Below the pieces are notes generated by a model. The model saw only the letters and a list, made by a program, of their open reading frames with translations, made no database searches and was not told the DNA's origin. From NCBI RefSeq assembly GCF_027595985.1, contig NC_073307.1:119936678-120000677 (forward strand): a DNA stretch of 64,000 bases, given 5' to 3'. The position numbers were made by a program, and so were the translations under genes. Origin of the DNA: Sorex araneus. Its lineage: Eukaryota > Chordata > Mammalia > Eulipotyphla > Soricidae. Shown here in pieces: positions 9,676-21,349 of this stretch. Positions within the stretch are counted from its first letter, which is position 1. Each line of letters begins with the position of its first letter.

Positions 9676-10422
9676 CGATTTTATTTATTTTTTTTTATTT
9701 TAAAAATTCTTACTGGTGAATCACCATGAGGAACAGTTACAAACTTAAGAACTTTCATGTTTGCATTTTGCTTACATCCCTCCACCAGTGCCCAATCTCC
9801 TCCACCAATGTTCCCAGTATCCCTTCCACCACCCCCACCCCAACCCCACCAGCACACCCAGCCTCTGCGGCAGGGCATTCCCTTTTGTTCTCTCTCCTGT
9901 TGGATATTGTAGTTTGCAATAGAGGTATGGAATGGCCATCATATTCAGTCTATAGCCTACTTTTGGCACACAGCTTTCAATCTGAGTGGATCCTCCCAAC
10001 ATTCTCTACTAAGTGTTCCTTTCTGTATCTCAGCTGCCTTTTTTCCCCAGCATGTGAGGCCAGTTTCCAAGCTGTGGGGCAAATCTTCTGGTTCTTACTC
10101 TACTACTCTCGGGTGTTAGACTCCCATTCTACTACTTTATATTCCACATATGAGTGCGATCTTTCTATGTTTGTCTCTCTCTTTTTGACTCATTTCACTT
10201 AAATGATAATATCCATGTTGTCCACTTATATGCAAATTACATGACTTCATCTTTTCTAACAGCAGCACAGTATTCCATTGTGTAGATATACCAAAGTTTT
10301 TTAACCAGTCATCTCTTTTGGGCACTCTGGTTTTTTCTAGATTTTGGCTATTGTAAACAGTGCTGCAATGAACATACAAATGCAGATGTCATTTCTACTA
10401 TACCCGGTTGCTTCTTCTCGAT
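9676..10422 (-). mobile_element. L1 3' end, minus strand (half of a twin-primed L1)
   Basis: The reverse of the L1 3' terminus: the TGAATCACCATGAGGAACAG 3'UTR at 9718, poly-T near 9680-9700, and ORF2 C-terminal sequence to about 10420. It matches the reverse of 44560-45290. Unit B has uninterrupted sequence here (about 27712-27730), so the insertion followed the duplication. Confidence 0.85.
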
Positions 10423-10800
10423 AGACTCGGATAGCAAAGTTGCAGGCTATAAAATCAATACCCAGGGGCTGGAGTGATAGCACAGCAGGTAGGGCGTTTG
10501 CCTTGCACGCGGCCGACCCGGGTTCAAATCCCAGCATCCCATATGGTCTCCTGAGCACCTCCAGGGGTGATTCCTGAGTGCATGAGCCAGAAGTGACCCC
10601 TGTGCATTGCTGGGTGTGACCCAAAAGGCAAAAATAAATAAATAAATAAAATCAATACCCAAAAGTCCATGGCTTTCCTATACGCAAATTATGAGAGAGA
10701 AGTGACATGATAAAACCAATCCCATTCACAATTGGACCTCAAAATATCAAGTACCTGGGAGTCAGCTTAACTAAGGAGGTAAAGGACTTGTATGGAAAAG
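10423..10800 (+). mobile_element. Inverted 5' segment of the twin-primed L1
   Basis: Just beyond the minus-strand L1 3' end, ORF2 sequence runs on the plus strand (codons for [10 protein letters not shown]...[14 protein letters not shown], matching 43165-43340). This arrangement is the signature of twin priming. A young SINE interrupts it. Flank GGGGTCC / GAGCTCC at both ends could be a decayed target duplication. Confidence 0.8.
10465..10647 (+). repeat. Young tRNA-headed SINE inside the L1
   Basis: Near-consensus copy (GGGGCTGGAGTGATAGCACAG, GCGGCCGACCCGGGTTCAAATCC) with a (AAAT)n tail. It is flanked by the perfect target duplication AAAATCAATACCCA, which restores the L1 frame when the SINE is subtracted. 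Confidence 0.95.
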
Positions 10801-10908
10801 AGCTCCTATTTGTAAGGTCAGGTTGATACCTCTGACTCTACTGATTATTGGCAATATCGATGCTCTTTTGCTGTAGAAGCAAGATCAGAGATGATTTTAA
10901 AGGGAGAC

Positions 10909-11075
10909 AGGGGGCTGGAGAGATGGGACAGCAGGTGGGACACTTGACTTTCCTGAGACCAACCCAGCACGATCCCCGGCAACCCCTATAGTCTCCTGTG
11001 CATCACCAGGACTAATTCCTGAGTGCAGAGTCAGGGTGAGCCCTGAGAACCACAGGGTGTGAACAAAAGAAAAAA
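10909..11075 (+). repeat. Diverged tRNA-headed SINE, shared by both units
   Basis: GGGGGCTGGAGAGATGGGA head and CCTGAGTGCAGAGTCAGG body. It matches 27811-27985 in unit B. Confidence 0.7.
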
Positions 11076-11264
11076 TAAGAATAAAAAGGCAATGAGAATG
11101 GAACATAATAGTGAGAGAAGGTTGAGGAGAGTGGTATGCATATTGGACCCAATAGAAATAGAACCGTAGTTGGGAAGCACCAGAGGGAGTGGAGGATGAA
11201 GAACTAGCAGTGTCCTTCAGGCAGGAGACACGTGCAGACAGGACCAACTCTTGTCCCTAGTTTG

Positions 11265-14200
11265 ACGCCTTAAGAACACACAAAAAAGAAATAGTGTGAA
11301 ACCCCCTTGTAGGAGGAAAAGTCTATGCTTATATTTTAACAGATAACACCTACTAATGTACTCTGGGTCCTGCTATGGCTTGGCTTCATCTGGAGTAAAC
11401 TTCATTTTCCTGATAAAGACCCCAAACCACCTCAAACAGATCTCAGCTGGAAATCACAGGGAAATCTGAGGAAGAAAGGACAGGCCGAATTGGCCTGAGG
11501 ACTTAGTCTGGGATTTACGGTACCAACTTTATCCTGAACCTCAGAGAACTTTGTATGCCAAGTGTGAGACCCTTAATGTTTTATGGTAATCTATGAGTGT
11601 TTTAATCTTTATATTTGTCTTTTCCTAGAAATCAGAATTCTAAGATGTCTCCTGGTTAATTTCTAATGTGAAGTGAACCCTTGCCCAATGAATATGCTGT
11701 AAGAACTTTAGTTGTGAGCCTCTTTAAAGTTTTTTGAATATCTATAGAATTGACCTAATGCTTTTGAAATAGCACTGCAAGTAATTTTGTCATGTTAAAT
11801 GAGATGATTGGTAACTAGTGTCCAAATTTGGGAGGTTATGTTGTACTAAGTTCAGTAAAATAAGAGTTTAAACTTGTGGGATGACTATAAGGAATATAGA
11901 TGTATGTCTTAAGTCAGAAAGATAATGGATGCAGATCTCATCAGTTGGAAAAAGGCAAGGAATCCTGTTAAAGTGAAGTTGATTTTGAAATGGGTTGAAG
12001 GAAAGTTACAGGACAGAATGAATATAAAGGAATTTTGTGTAGAAGGTTTGAAGTTGTGTTTGAAGGAAAGAAATTGATCACTGCTTTAAGAAACTCTTTA
12101 AATCACATGCAGAATTGTTCTAGTACTCCCAGTACAGTGCTTTTATTAATGGGAAGTCAAGGTTTTCAACATAGGATTGAATGGGTTAAATACGATGTTA
12201 AATTGTACACTTTTCCTCTACAGATTTTAGCTCCTTTGACTAGGACCCACAACAAATGGGTGTGTTGCATCTTACAGTGAGTAAAATGAGATGTTTGCTT
12301 TTCTCTTCTTTTGTACCTTCAGTATGTTTTTGATGTTTCATGGCACTGTGTTGGTTTGCATAAATTCAGATAAAAGTCTTTCCTCTCTGTAATAGGGTCT
12401 ACCCCTCATGCAGACAGGAAAATCAGTTATGGGACCCCAAAACCCTCTTCCAGGGAAACAGCAAGGGATTGGTCTAAATGACAGGAGCATGTCTTTAACA
12501 GGTACTGTTTCAAGTACTCTACAAACCTCAGGGAGACCCTAGAGGCAGGCCGGCTCAAGGAAAGAATGGAAATCATCACTGCTATGGAGAATGAGGAATC
12601 CGGAAATCTATGTGACTGACACGGCCTGGCTTACTCTCAGCATCAAGAAAAACCCTGGAAACTAGGATCTCTCCCAGCCCTGAAGAAGGGAGGGGAGGGA
12701 CTCCTTTCTGCCAGGATGCCTCTATGGCAAATGAGGCTCAAGGTCACCTCCAGTTCAACCTGAAGACCTGAAGCCATCCAGTTTATCGTGGGACATTTAT
12801 GGCCAGGCCTGGGTAACTCTGACGTGCCACATAAGATTAATGCCGCTATTGGTATGCCTCCTGTCTTTAGCCACCCCCCAGGACTTCTCAGTAAGTTATG
12901 GGGTACCCCAAATGGAGAGTTCTCCAATCTTGCTGTGTGTATGCAAAAGAACAAGTCAGATTTGTTAAGCCATCAGGCAAATTTTAAAATGAAGGTGGAG
13001 AGAAAACCATGTTTTTGTAACTTGCTTTTTAAAGAATCAGATTCAAATTCTACAGAGTGATCTAGTAAATGTATTCTAATCTTGATCTAAAAGGTATCCC
13101 TTTTGAGTCATTCGGTACAATGTGTTTTGCTGACTGTAAAGTAAGCAACCTAGTCTTTGGGACTCAATGTTGAAGATGCTGTCACTAGTCTGACCAGGGT
13201 ATTGGAAGCCAGAGCTTTAGTGGGGGAACCTCAGCTCAAAGTGCAGAATTAATTACTTTCCCCAAACCTGTCAATTGGCTACAGTGCCAGGAGTGGACAT
13301 CTAACTATTCACTTTTAGTTCTATGAACACAGTCATTTGGAGAGAACTAGAATTTTAACAGCTCTTAATTCTCGTTCCATCATGGGATTAATACCCCATC
13401 CAGAGAATACTCATCTAAAATACTCTGCAAAAGAGGGACAATAGGCATTGGAACAACGTTTTCAAAAGGAAATTGATAGACAAAGGGTTACACTAAGCTT
13501 CCAACACTATTGAAAGCCATCTTTAGTGGAAAGGAACTCAGAACTGTGCTTTCTGTTTCGTTAATGAATCGTGGGCCTCCTTTCCTAACACTTGTAACTT
13601 CAAGGAACTTATCAAGGAGAGGATTGGCAGCTTGACATGCAAATGATCAAACACTTATATTCAAGGTATAAATATCTACTGGCTCCAGCTGATAGTTTCA
13701 GTGGATGGATAGCTTTTCCTATCTGACAAGTAGCTTGGTGTTTCTATGTTACTAGAAAAATCTGGACATAAGAAGTCATTTTCTATCAACCATGGGTAAA
13801 GCAGTTATTCCTTTCCATTGCTTTTATGATAGAAATGGGTATGGCATTACGTTGCTTTGGTTTCTGTTGCTTTAACTCTTATGTTTTCTAAGATAGCAAA
13901 CTATTTTGTTGTTACTAGGTCAGAAAGGAACTTCCACATCTCCAGGGTCTAAGTGCCATCCCTCAGTCTAATTGATCTGATCTTTTCTTTCAGATAACTT
14001 GAGGAACCCAACAAATTCATTGCCTGGGGCCCACTAAACAAACTAAGGTAGCCTGAGGTTTCACCCCTTGTGCAGGCAGGGCCAGTGCCCCTCTGTCAGC
14101 ATGAAGCAGCTCCAGAAGACGGAACTTCGACCATTTTCCCTTTAAGGATTAAAGGTGGTGGAATCTCTAGGGGAATACGAAGTAGGTAGGTAGATTAAGG

Positions 14201-15140
14201 AAGCCCCTCCAACCTTGAAAATCCCAACTGCTCTGTTGTGAGTGTTAACCCCATTAATGAAGGAACTCTGTTCTCTTTTAAAATTTTTTTGGGGGTCAAC
14301 TGCCACTGTTCTAACTTAGCCTTGAAAAGGAAGTATAAGCCAGAATATGATCTCTCTCTCTTTTCCAGTTATTACTAGTCTTTACAGGTATCAAGGCCGA
14401 GCTCCATGGGGACTGGGAGCACACTGCCAGAGTGAACTCCTCATCCGTATGCATTGAGACATCTAGTTTGAATCAGGTGATAAAAACTGCCACCACCAGA
14501 GAACCCCCGTGGAGAGGTCTGTGATCCTGAACACACCAACTGCTTTGAAGGAGGATGGAATCAAAAAGCTGCCTCCCCTCTTGGAACCAGAATGACATCG
14601 ACTAGTGGCATGTCCAGACAACGGGAGATGACCCCCTTCACAATCTCTAAGATTAGAGATATCCACAACAAGAAGTGGGGATTTGAAGAGGAGGGCAGGT
14701 TGAGGGTTAAATTTTCCTTTGTAACTGTTTGACTGCTTTGAAAAAGGTTTTCTTCACGACCTCCCGCTGGGCAGGAAACTGTCACCAAATGGGCCAACAA
14801 ACTGCCCTAGAAACTGTAAGCAAACATTTGCAGGGAAACAGTTAATAGTCAACAAATGTTTAGATATGCAAATTAAGTGACCTATGTGTGATCGCCTTTG
14901 ATCTATAGATGTGATTCCCTTTGATATGTGAGATTTTCATTTCTCCCCCAAAAGGGTATAAAAACAGCTAGCTTTTTTAGTTCCAGGCCTTCGGCTATGC
15001 CACCCTATTGAGGCACAGTTGAAGGTCCCAGTAAAGCTATATTGGCTTAAATAAACCCCATGCATTTGCAGAAAGAGTTGTCTTGGTTGTGTTCTTTTGT
15101 TTCTCCTAGCCTCCCCCAGCAGAGATCTGCCACCCCTAAA
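11265..15140 (+). mobile_element. Probable endogenous retrovirus / LTR-element remnant (copy A only)
   Basis: 3.9 kb with no counterpart in unit B. Homology stops at about 11260 and resumes at about 15143. It is unusually SINE-free for this region. Its right end looks like an LTR (next entry). Just upstream, 14665-14700 is purine-rich, as expected of a polypurine tract. No open gag, pol or env frame survives, and every frame is full of stops. Class I ERV origin is inferred from the LTR layout only. The left LTR could not be identified, so it may be truncated. Confidence 0.5.
14700..15140 (+). repeat. Probable 3' LTR
   Basis: A TATA box (TATAAAA, 14957-14963) lies about 90 bases before a poly-A signal (AATAAA, 15050-15055), followed by a T/G-rich stretch like an R-U5 region and a CCTCCCCCAG-type end. 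This order and spacing are typical of gamma-like retroviral LTRs. The boundaries are estimates. Confidence 0.5.
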
Positions 15141-15142
15141 AA

Positions 15143-15625
15143 CACCTGCCAGATACACCAGCAGGGATCATCTTGAAAAAACAGACTTCAAGCCTTCAAG
15201 ATAGAGTCCTTGTCATCCAAACTCCCACAGTCCAGCAGCCTAGATGCCAAAATCCAGGTGCTCCAATATACTTCACGACCTAGGGTGCCCTCTCAGCCAG
15301 GCTGCCCCTCACAGCACAGCTGGACGCCTGGCCCAGGTCACAGGCAAACAGGAAACATCCCCGTGTGCTCAGGTTTACACAACCAGGACCATAACCTGAG
15401 GATGACAAAAGGACTGATGTCTGTGTAGGTTTCCTGTGCAATTTTCCAGAATTGTGGTTTGCAGGGACTTTCCAGGGCTCCACACCTGCTTTTTCTTCTC
15501 CCCCAAGACGCCTGTAGGAGGGAGCACTTGTAGAGCAGTAGATCTCCTGAGCCAGAGGGACCAGCATCTCCACTGGAAATCAGGGAGGGGCTGCTCCCGA
15601 AAGTGATCGACGTAACGTAACTCAG
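15143..15625. other. Duplicated intergenic segment (matches 28966-29440)
   Basis: Starting at ACACCTGCCAGATACACCAGCAGG, this aligns almost without gaps with 28966-29440. It has no splice-supported ORF. It anchors the collinearity of the two upstream flanks on the far side of the LTR element. Confidence 0.75.
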
Positions 15626-17400
15626 CTTATTCAGTTCCCTCTTTCTGAATTAGATTGTAGTTTCCTGAAAACCAAACAAAACATATTTTTCTCCTCTGGG
15701 CCTCACAAATAGCACAGGGGTTAAGGTGCTTGCCTTGCAGGCACCAACTCCAGTTCCGTGTCCAGCACCACATGGTCCCCCTGAGCACTGCCAAGAGCAA
15801 TCCCCAAGACCCTCTCAGTGTGGCATCACGAACCACCCCTAGGACCCTTGGACCCTTGAGTACTCTCAAGGGCTGGAGCTTCTGCCTTAGACTGTGTGGT
15901 AAGATATGCCAGGTGTATGAAGAGCTTTTTAGCAGAGAGAAAATCCACAAGATTCACATCACTATGGTCTTTGTTGTTTTCTTTAGGCTACAGCCAGTGT
16001 TGATCAGATTTTTTCCCTCTGGTTCTGCACTCAGGGATCCTAACTGGCAGTAAGTGCTCAGGGCACTTTAGGGGATGCCAGGAATGGAACCCACGTTGGT
16101 TGCTCGCAAAGAAAGTGTCCTACCTGTTGTACTATATTACTCTTACCCCTCACGGAGGTTTCTTTGTTTCTCTTTTTGGCCTTTATGGATCACACCTGGT
16201 GATACTCTGGGGTTATTCTACTCTGCACTCAGGTATTACTCCTGGTGATGCTCAGGGGACTGTATGGAATTCCAGTTCCCTCTTGCATCATTGGCCTGAG
16301 GGGGCCAGAGTGGGGCTTTAGGGTCACTTCCGTGCAGATAAGCACCAGGCCCCTGAGCGGGCAGTTGGGGTGGGAGAGACTGCTCGGAAGAGTCCGTGGG
16401 CTTCCAGCCTCCTCAACTCTGTTAGCAACTGAATGCCCACCCTCCCCAGGATGACACTATCCCTGTCTGTGTAACATATATTCATTGTATGTTCCTCAAT
16501 ACTCACTCCATTCTCTCTGATGAACACAAAAACTTCTCCTGACTACTTTCTATCCATACTCACTCTTCCTACTTCACAAGAAAATTTCTTTTTGTGTGTG
16601 TGGTGGGGGGGGGTAGAACACTGGCAGTTTTTCTTCAGATTTTACACGTATTGTTAATGGAACCCACCATGTAAATATATAGAAATTGAACAAATAGCGA
16701 TCTAGAGCACTGTCGCACTGTAGCACTGTCATCCTGTCCTGTTGTTCATGGATTTGCTCGAGCGAGCAACAGTAACGTCTCCATTGTGAGACTTGTTACG
16801 GGTTTTGGCATATCAAATACATCATGGGCTCTTGCCAGGCTTTGCCATGCAAGCGGGATACTCTTGGTAGCTTGCTGGGCTCTCTGAGAGGGGCGGAGGA
16901 ATTGAACCCAGTCGCCATGTGCAAGGCAAACGCCCTACTCTCTGTGCTATCTCTCGAGTTCAACAATCTAGTGCATAAATGTAAATACATGTACTATTAA
17001 CAATTTTATATTTATTGTCAATGTAACATGCAATGTAAATGTACAGGATCTGAACAAAAAATCTACTACATAGCTCTTTGGTATTATTTAATTTTTAGCC
17101 AAAGCTCCTGGGGGTGCTCAGGGGACCACATGGGATTTGGGGGATCAAATCCAGACCTGCTGTGTGCAATTGCCCTACCTGCTCTACTATCACTTCAGTC
17201 CCTCAATCCAGTACAAGGTTTAAGTCAGTCACGAATTTTCAGCCCCAGGTCCTATTGTGTGGAAAACTGCAGACTGTTGATAATCTGCCCATTACCTAGG
17301 TTCTAACTTCAGGACTGGGATGCAGACAGGTGCCAGTGCACAGGTATAAGAAGCTTAATGATTTTAGTTTAAATGATACAAGCACTGCGACAGTCTTTAT
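15626..17400. other. SAA copy A distal upstream flank, no gene seen
   Basis: 15700-15840 is a diverged forward SINE. 16000-16300 contains reverse SINE sequence matching about 30185-30340. 16290-17330 matches 32325-33100 in unit B. The flank runs without a break into the HPS5-derived end at about 17400. I see no conserved coding exon. Confidence 0.55.
16697..16962 (-). repeat. Reverse SINE of the second body type
   Basis: Begins GCACTGTAGCACTGTCATCC and contains GTCTCCATTGTGAGACTTG and GGTAGCTTGCTGGGCTC, ending with the reversed tRNA head. It is flanked by imperfect duplicates of the AATCTAGTGC target and is absent from the matching site at about 32743, so it is specific to unit A. Confidence 0.9.
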
Positions 17401-19028
17401 TAGAATTCAGCTTTCCTTTATTATAGGTTTTTAAAAATAATATTTAAAAAGTGCATGATTCCCGGGGCTGGAGAAATAATAACACAGGGGGTAGGGCGTT
17501 TGAAAAAAAAAAAGTACATGATTCCTTTGGGCGATTTTGTTTAGGAAAGGTTAGAGATAAAACATTGTTAGGAATAAGTTAGCTGTACAGAGGCTCAAAT
17601 TAGAAGAGAACAAATACTGAGAAAATACTAAACATGAGCTCATAAGAAGCAATTTGACTTAAATCATCACATTTGTGTATTCACCATTTCACTTATTCTG
17701 TGTGTCAGTCCCATGACACCCCATGACACTAGGAGTTTTGCAACATTCTCATGTAACCTATAAAGATCAACTCCTGTAAATTATATTTTGTCTTCATGTG
17801 CCCAGGATGAGAAACTTCTGCTTCCTGAATGGGTGAGAATTTCTCCACTCCACTGGAAAGGGGCAAGATATGGTACCTGAGCACCATATCTTAGTATGGT
17901 AATTCCTGAGTGCAGAGCCAGGAGTAGCCCATGAGCATTGCCTGGTATGACCCAAAGAGGAAAAAAATAATTTTTATTTCTACAAGATGTAAAGATTTGA
18001 AACTGGCTGTGTAATTTAAATCATGTGTATATACTTTACAATACTTAATAAGTGGGTAAGACGGTTGATTTTGGTATCAGTATTTGACCACAGTAAAATA
18101 AAAAAAAAAGTATGACTGAGAGAATTAGGTATCTGGTACCAATAACGGTCTTTTGTTTTTTCTGGCCACCCCAGGACTGCTCAGGGCTACTATCAGATTA
18201 TATCTTGGAGGACTGTGTAGTGCTAGAAACTTAACCCAGGCCTCCTGCACACTAGCATGTGTTCTAGCCTGCTGAGCAATCTCTGGGCCTGGTACCAAGG
18301 ACGTTCTTTTTTGGATATTTTATCTTGGTCATACCCAGTGTTGCTCTGGGTCTATACCGAGCTTGGTATATGTGGATCACTCATACCAGTGCTCTGGGGG
18401 GAAGGTGGGGCGAGAGCCATGAGGTTCCAGGACTACAAACTGGACCCACATACAGAGCATGCACTCATTCTACAGAGCTGTCTCTTGTCCCCAATAACTT
18501 TTTTTTTTTTTTAGGGCAGGGGTGGCGAGGAAACCCAGAAGTGCTCAGGAGCTATTTCTGATCCTGTACTTGGTAGCTGCACCCAGGAATGTTTGGGGGG
18601 TCAAACTGAGATCTGCTGTACATAAGGCAGCACCTTACCCTGTGCTGTCTCTCTCAGTCTCCCAGTAACAGTCTTAAAGACCCAAGTCATATCAGATTTT
18701 GGTTTCACTACACAATGTTTTGGGCATGACTGAACAAAATATGTGAGCCTCTTCCTTTTTCTTGTTTTTCATTTTAGGCTGACTCCTGGCTCTGTAACCA
18801 GGAATCACTGCTGGCAGTGCTCAGGGCCTGGAGTAACCCTTGAGCACCACCAGGTGTGTCTCAAAAGCAAAACTAAACAAAAAGAAAAGGATTATTCCAT
18901 CGCCCATCATTCTATCATTCACATTCAGTCACTGTGAACTTTTCACGATCTCCTGTCTAAGGATGAAATAAGCATCGGAAATAAGCTTTTTTTCCGAGCC
19001 TCTCCAGGGACGGAAAGACACTGAAACC
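17400..19028 (-). other. HPS5 3'-end-derived duplicate (end of unit A)
   Basis: 17397-17870 matches the HPS5 3'UTR at 33181-33578; 17985-18115 matches 35080-35190; 18150-18700 matches 35220-35755; and 18895-19020 matches the HPS5 intron at 40440-40560 plus 40748-40777. Both the terminal and the penultimate HPS5 exons are gone: the penultimate fragment kept at 1348-1510 is deleted here between SINE sequences near 18825. No coding potential remains. Confidence 0.75.
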
Positions 19029-19384
19029 CAGCTACCGATGACTCCTATGGAACAGGTCTTTAGCTCAGTTTAATCAGCATTTTTCCTGGGATGGACACAC
19101 TCGGTCGCGCGCTGGGTAAAGGCAGCGGGAAGCGCGCGCGGCTCCAGGCCCCGTTCCAGCCTGGGCAAATGTGCAAAAGCAGCGTGGGGGTTGGGCGGGG
19201 CGGTGCACCTGGGTGAGTCCCCTGAGCACTTGGAAGAGCCAGCGCTTGCTGTGCACCTGTCCCCTATGCAGTCCCCCAGGCCTCGTCCTCCGCCCGCCAC
19301 AGCGCCCCCTGCCGCCCGCGGGCCGTGCGGCTTTAGCAGCGCGCGGTGTCTACTATGGGACTCGCCACTAGGTCTGGGGAACAT
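19029..19384 (-). pseudogene. SAAL1 exon 1 / promoter fragment, copy B
   Basis: A second copy of the fragment at 1861-2215, again GC-rich, with the GDCIGDR codons. A further single-base loss shifts the HSKRWLF part into another frame, so this copy is more damaged. The CAG|gtgcac donor is kept (exon edge 19209). It abuts HPS5-derived sequence on its left, which repeats the chimeric junction of copy A. Confidence 0.68.
19301..19311. promoter_or_regulatory. CTCF-like core motif, copy B
   Basis: AGCGCCCCCTG, identical to 2136-2146 in copy A, with the same CCGC-rich surroundings. Confidence 0.4.
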
Positions 19385-19386
19385 TT

Positions 19387-20020
19387 TTTTTTTTTTTTGC
19401 AGGATATTTTCTCCCTTTATTAGTTTTTTTAATTAATTTTTTTGAATTTTGTTTTCAGATATTTGTTCCCGTAATTGTTTCCATTCGATATTTCAACACC
19501 CATCCCACCACCATAACACCTTCCCACCAACATTATTTTGGATTTTCTCCCCACCACCACCCAAGCCTGCCCCCTAGCAGATGCTAAATTATTTATTTTG
19601 CATTGCTTGGAATGAAGAGTATGAGATGTTGCTCCTGGAATTCTTAAATTGTTTGGGGTTCGAAGGCATCTCTGTCACCTCCTACTCTATTCCAAGATTC
19701 ATTTGGGAGTCTCTGAATCATGGTTGTTAATGTGCAGTAATGCCCTGAAATTAATTTCTTCTGAGATTTATGTATAGATCTGTTTAAAGCCAGGCCGATA
19801 AATTAGCTTGTATAGCTGAGCTGGAGGTGGTTTGTGGGGGTGTCTCCCACATACCTAACTTTTCGAAGTTTAATTTCTTGGTAAACGGTCCCTAGGTGGT
19901 GGGACCCGGCCAAAGGCCCAGCTGCAATTTTGGGGTATCAGGAAGCCTGAAGGCACCATCAGGCTACTGATGTACTGGCCCTGAAGGCATAGCTTGACCT
20001 GCTGGAGGCACCATATCCCA
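19387..20020 (-). repeat. Minus-strand retroposon, copy B (longer than in copy A)
   Basis: Poly-T from about 19383, then the same body as 2219-2560. It continues a further 300 bases (19700-20020) that copy A lacks, with AGGTGGTTTGTGGGGGTGTC and CACCATCAGGCTACTGATGT. It is read as a minus-strand retroposon whose 5' part survives only here. No ORF. Confidence 0.55.
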
Positions 20021-20026
20021 CCTTTT

Positions 20027-20345
20027 TTTAACTTTTCAATTGAATCACCGTGAGCTTCAGTTACAAAGCTTTCATAATTGAGTTTCAGTCATAAATGTTC
20101 AAATGCCCATTCCTCTACCAGTGTACACTTCCCATCACCAATGTCCCCAGTACCTGCTAGCCCCTTCCCCCTAACTAACACCACCCTCACCACCACCCCT
20201 TCTATGGCAGGCGCTTTCCTTCTCATTCTGTCTCTCTACTTTGGGGTATTATGGCTTGCAATGCATATACTGATAGGCCATCATGTTTGGTCCTTAGTCT
20301 ACTTTCAGCACACATGTCACATTCTCTGCACCTTGTTTATTTAAA
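20027..20345 (-). mobile_element. 5'-truncated L1, 3' end only
   Basis: The reverse of the L1 3' terminus: TTGAATCACCGTGAGCTTCAG then CCACTGTCCCC/ACCACC-type 3'UTR sequence. It matches the reverse of about 45000-45260. It is absent from copy A at the matching point (2546). Confidence 0.75.
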
Positions 20346-20422
20346 AGCTCTGAAAAAAAACTGTATATTTTTTGAGGTCTCTTTGATCCTCTTTTTTATA
20401 TGACAATGACCCTGGAAGATTA

Positions 20423-20865
20423 TTTTCTTTTGTTTTTAAAATTTGTATTAGTGAATCATCGTGAGATAAAGTTACAGACTTACAAACATTCATGCTTGCG
20501 TTTCAGTCATACAATGATCAAGTACCTATCCCTCCACCAGTGCCCATTTTCCACCACCAAAGTTCCCAGCATCCCTCCCACCACTGCCACCCTGTCCCCT
20601 CCACCCCACCTTGTGGCAGAGCATTCCCTTTAACTCTCTCCTTTTGGGTGTTGGAGTTTGCTATAGAGATGTTAAGTAGGCATCATGTTCAGTCTATAGT
20701 CTATTTTCAGCCAGTATCTCACATCCCTAGCGGGCCCACCTAGCACCCTTTACTTGGTGGTCCCTTCTCTATCTAGTTGCTTTTTTCCCCAAATGAGGCC
20801 AGCTTCCAAGCCGTGGAGTAATCCTCGTGGGACTTATCTCTACTATTCTTGAGTGTATAACAAAA
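20423..20865 (-). mobile_element. Second 5'-truncated L1, 3' end only
   Basis: Another reverse L1 3' end (GTGAATCATCGTGAGATAAAG, CCTCCACCAGTGCCCATTTTCC) directly after the previous one, with its own T-rich tail. It is also absent from copy A. Confidence 0.75.
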
Positions 20866-21200
20866 ATAGAAATGTTAATTCTCTTTATTTACCCATGTTT
20901 ACTTGGGGACTGGAGTCATATTACAGTGGAAAAGGCATTTGTGTTACACACTGCCGACCCAGATTCTATTCCTGAACTCTATAATGGTCCACTGAGTGAT
21001 TCCTGAGCACTAAGCAAGGAGTAAGTTCTGAGCATAGCGGAAGTCCCAATCTCCGCAAATTACTTATTTAATTTGGATATTAGAATTTTCTGCGATGCTT
21101 ATCGATCATCCCTATAGTACAGAATAGGCTCATGTACTCAGGAAAATGTCCCCTATTATTTTATACCCAGGCACCAACAACAACTTGGATTTCACAAACG

Positions 21201-21206
21201 TTTATT
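21201..21206 (-). terminator. SAA1: SAA copy B polyadenylation signal (AATAAA)
   Basis: AATAAA on the minus strand, about 145 bases past the stop codon, at the same spacing as in copy A. Confidence 0.6.
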
Positions 21207-21349
21207 AAACACTTGCTGTTCTCTTTATCAAGAATCAAGTACAAGAGATTTGGTATTCAATGTAGATTCAATATCAAATTTAGGTCAGAAGCTGAACTGC
21301 CCCACTGAGGCTCACAGCCGGGTCTCCTGAGAGCAGGTGAGGATGAAAC

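Noticed and set aside
10467-10560. tRNA-like A and B boxes (GTTCAAATCC and similar)
   Set aside because: They belong to dispersed tRNA-headed SINEs with poly-A tails and target duplications. No copy was recognised as a true tRNA gene with 3' acceptor pairing.
12035-12280. 81-codon ORF in the LTR-element block
   Set aside because: No recognisable retroviral or host motif, and its surroundings are full of stops in all frames.
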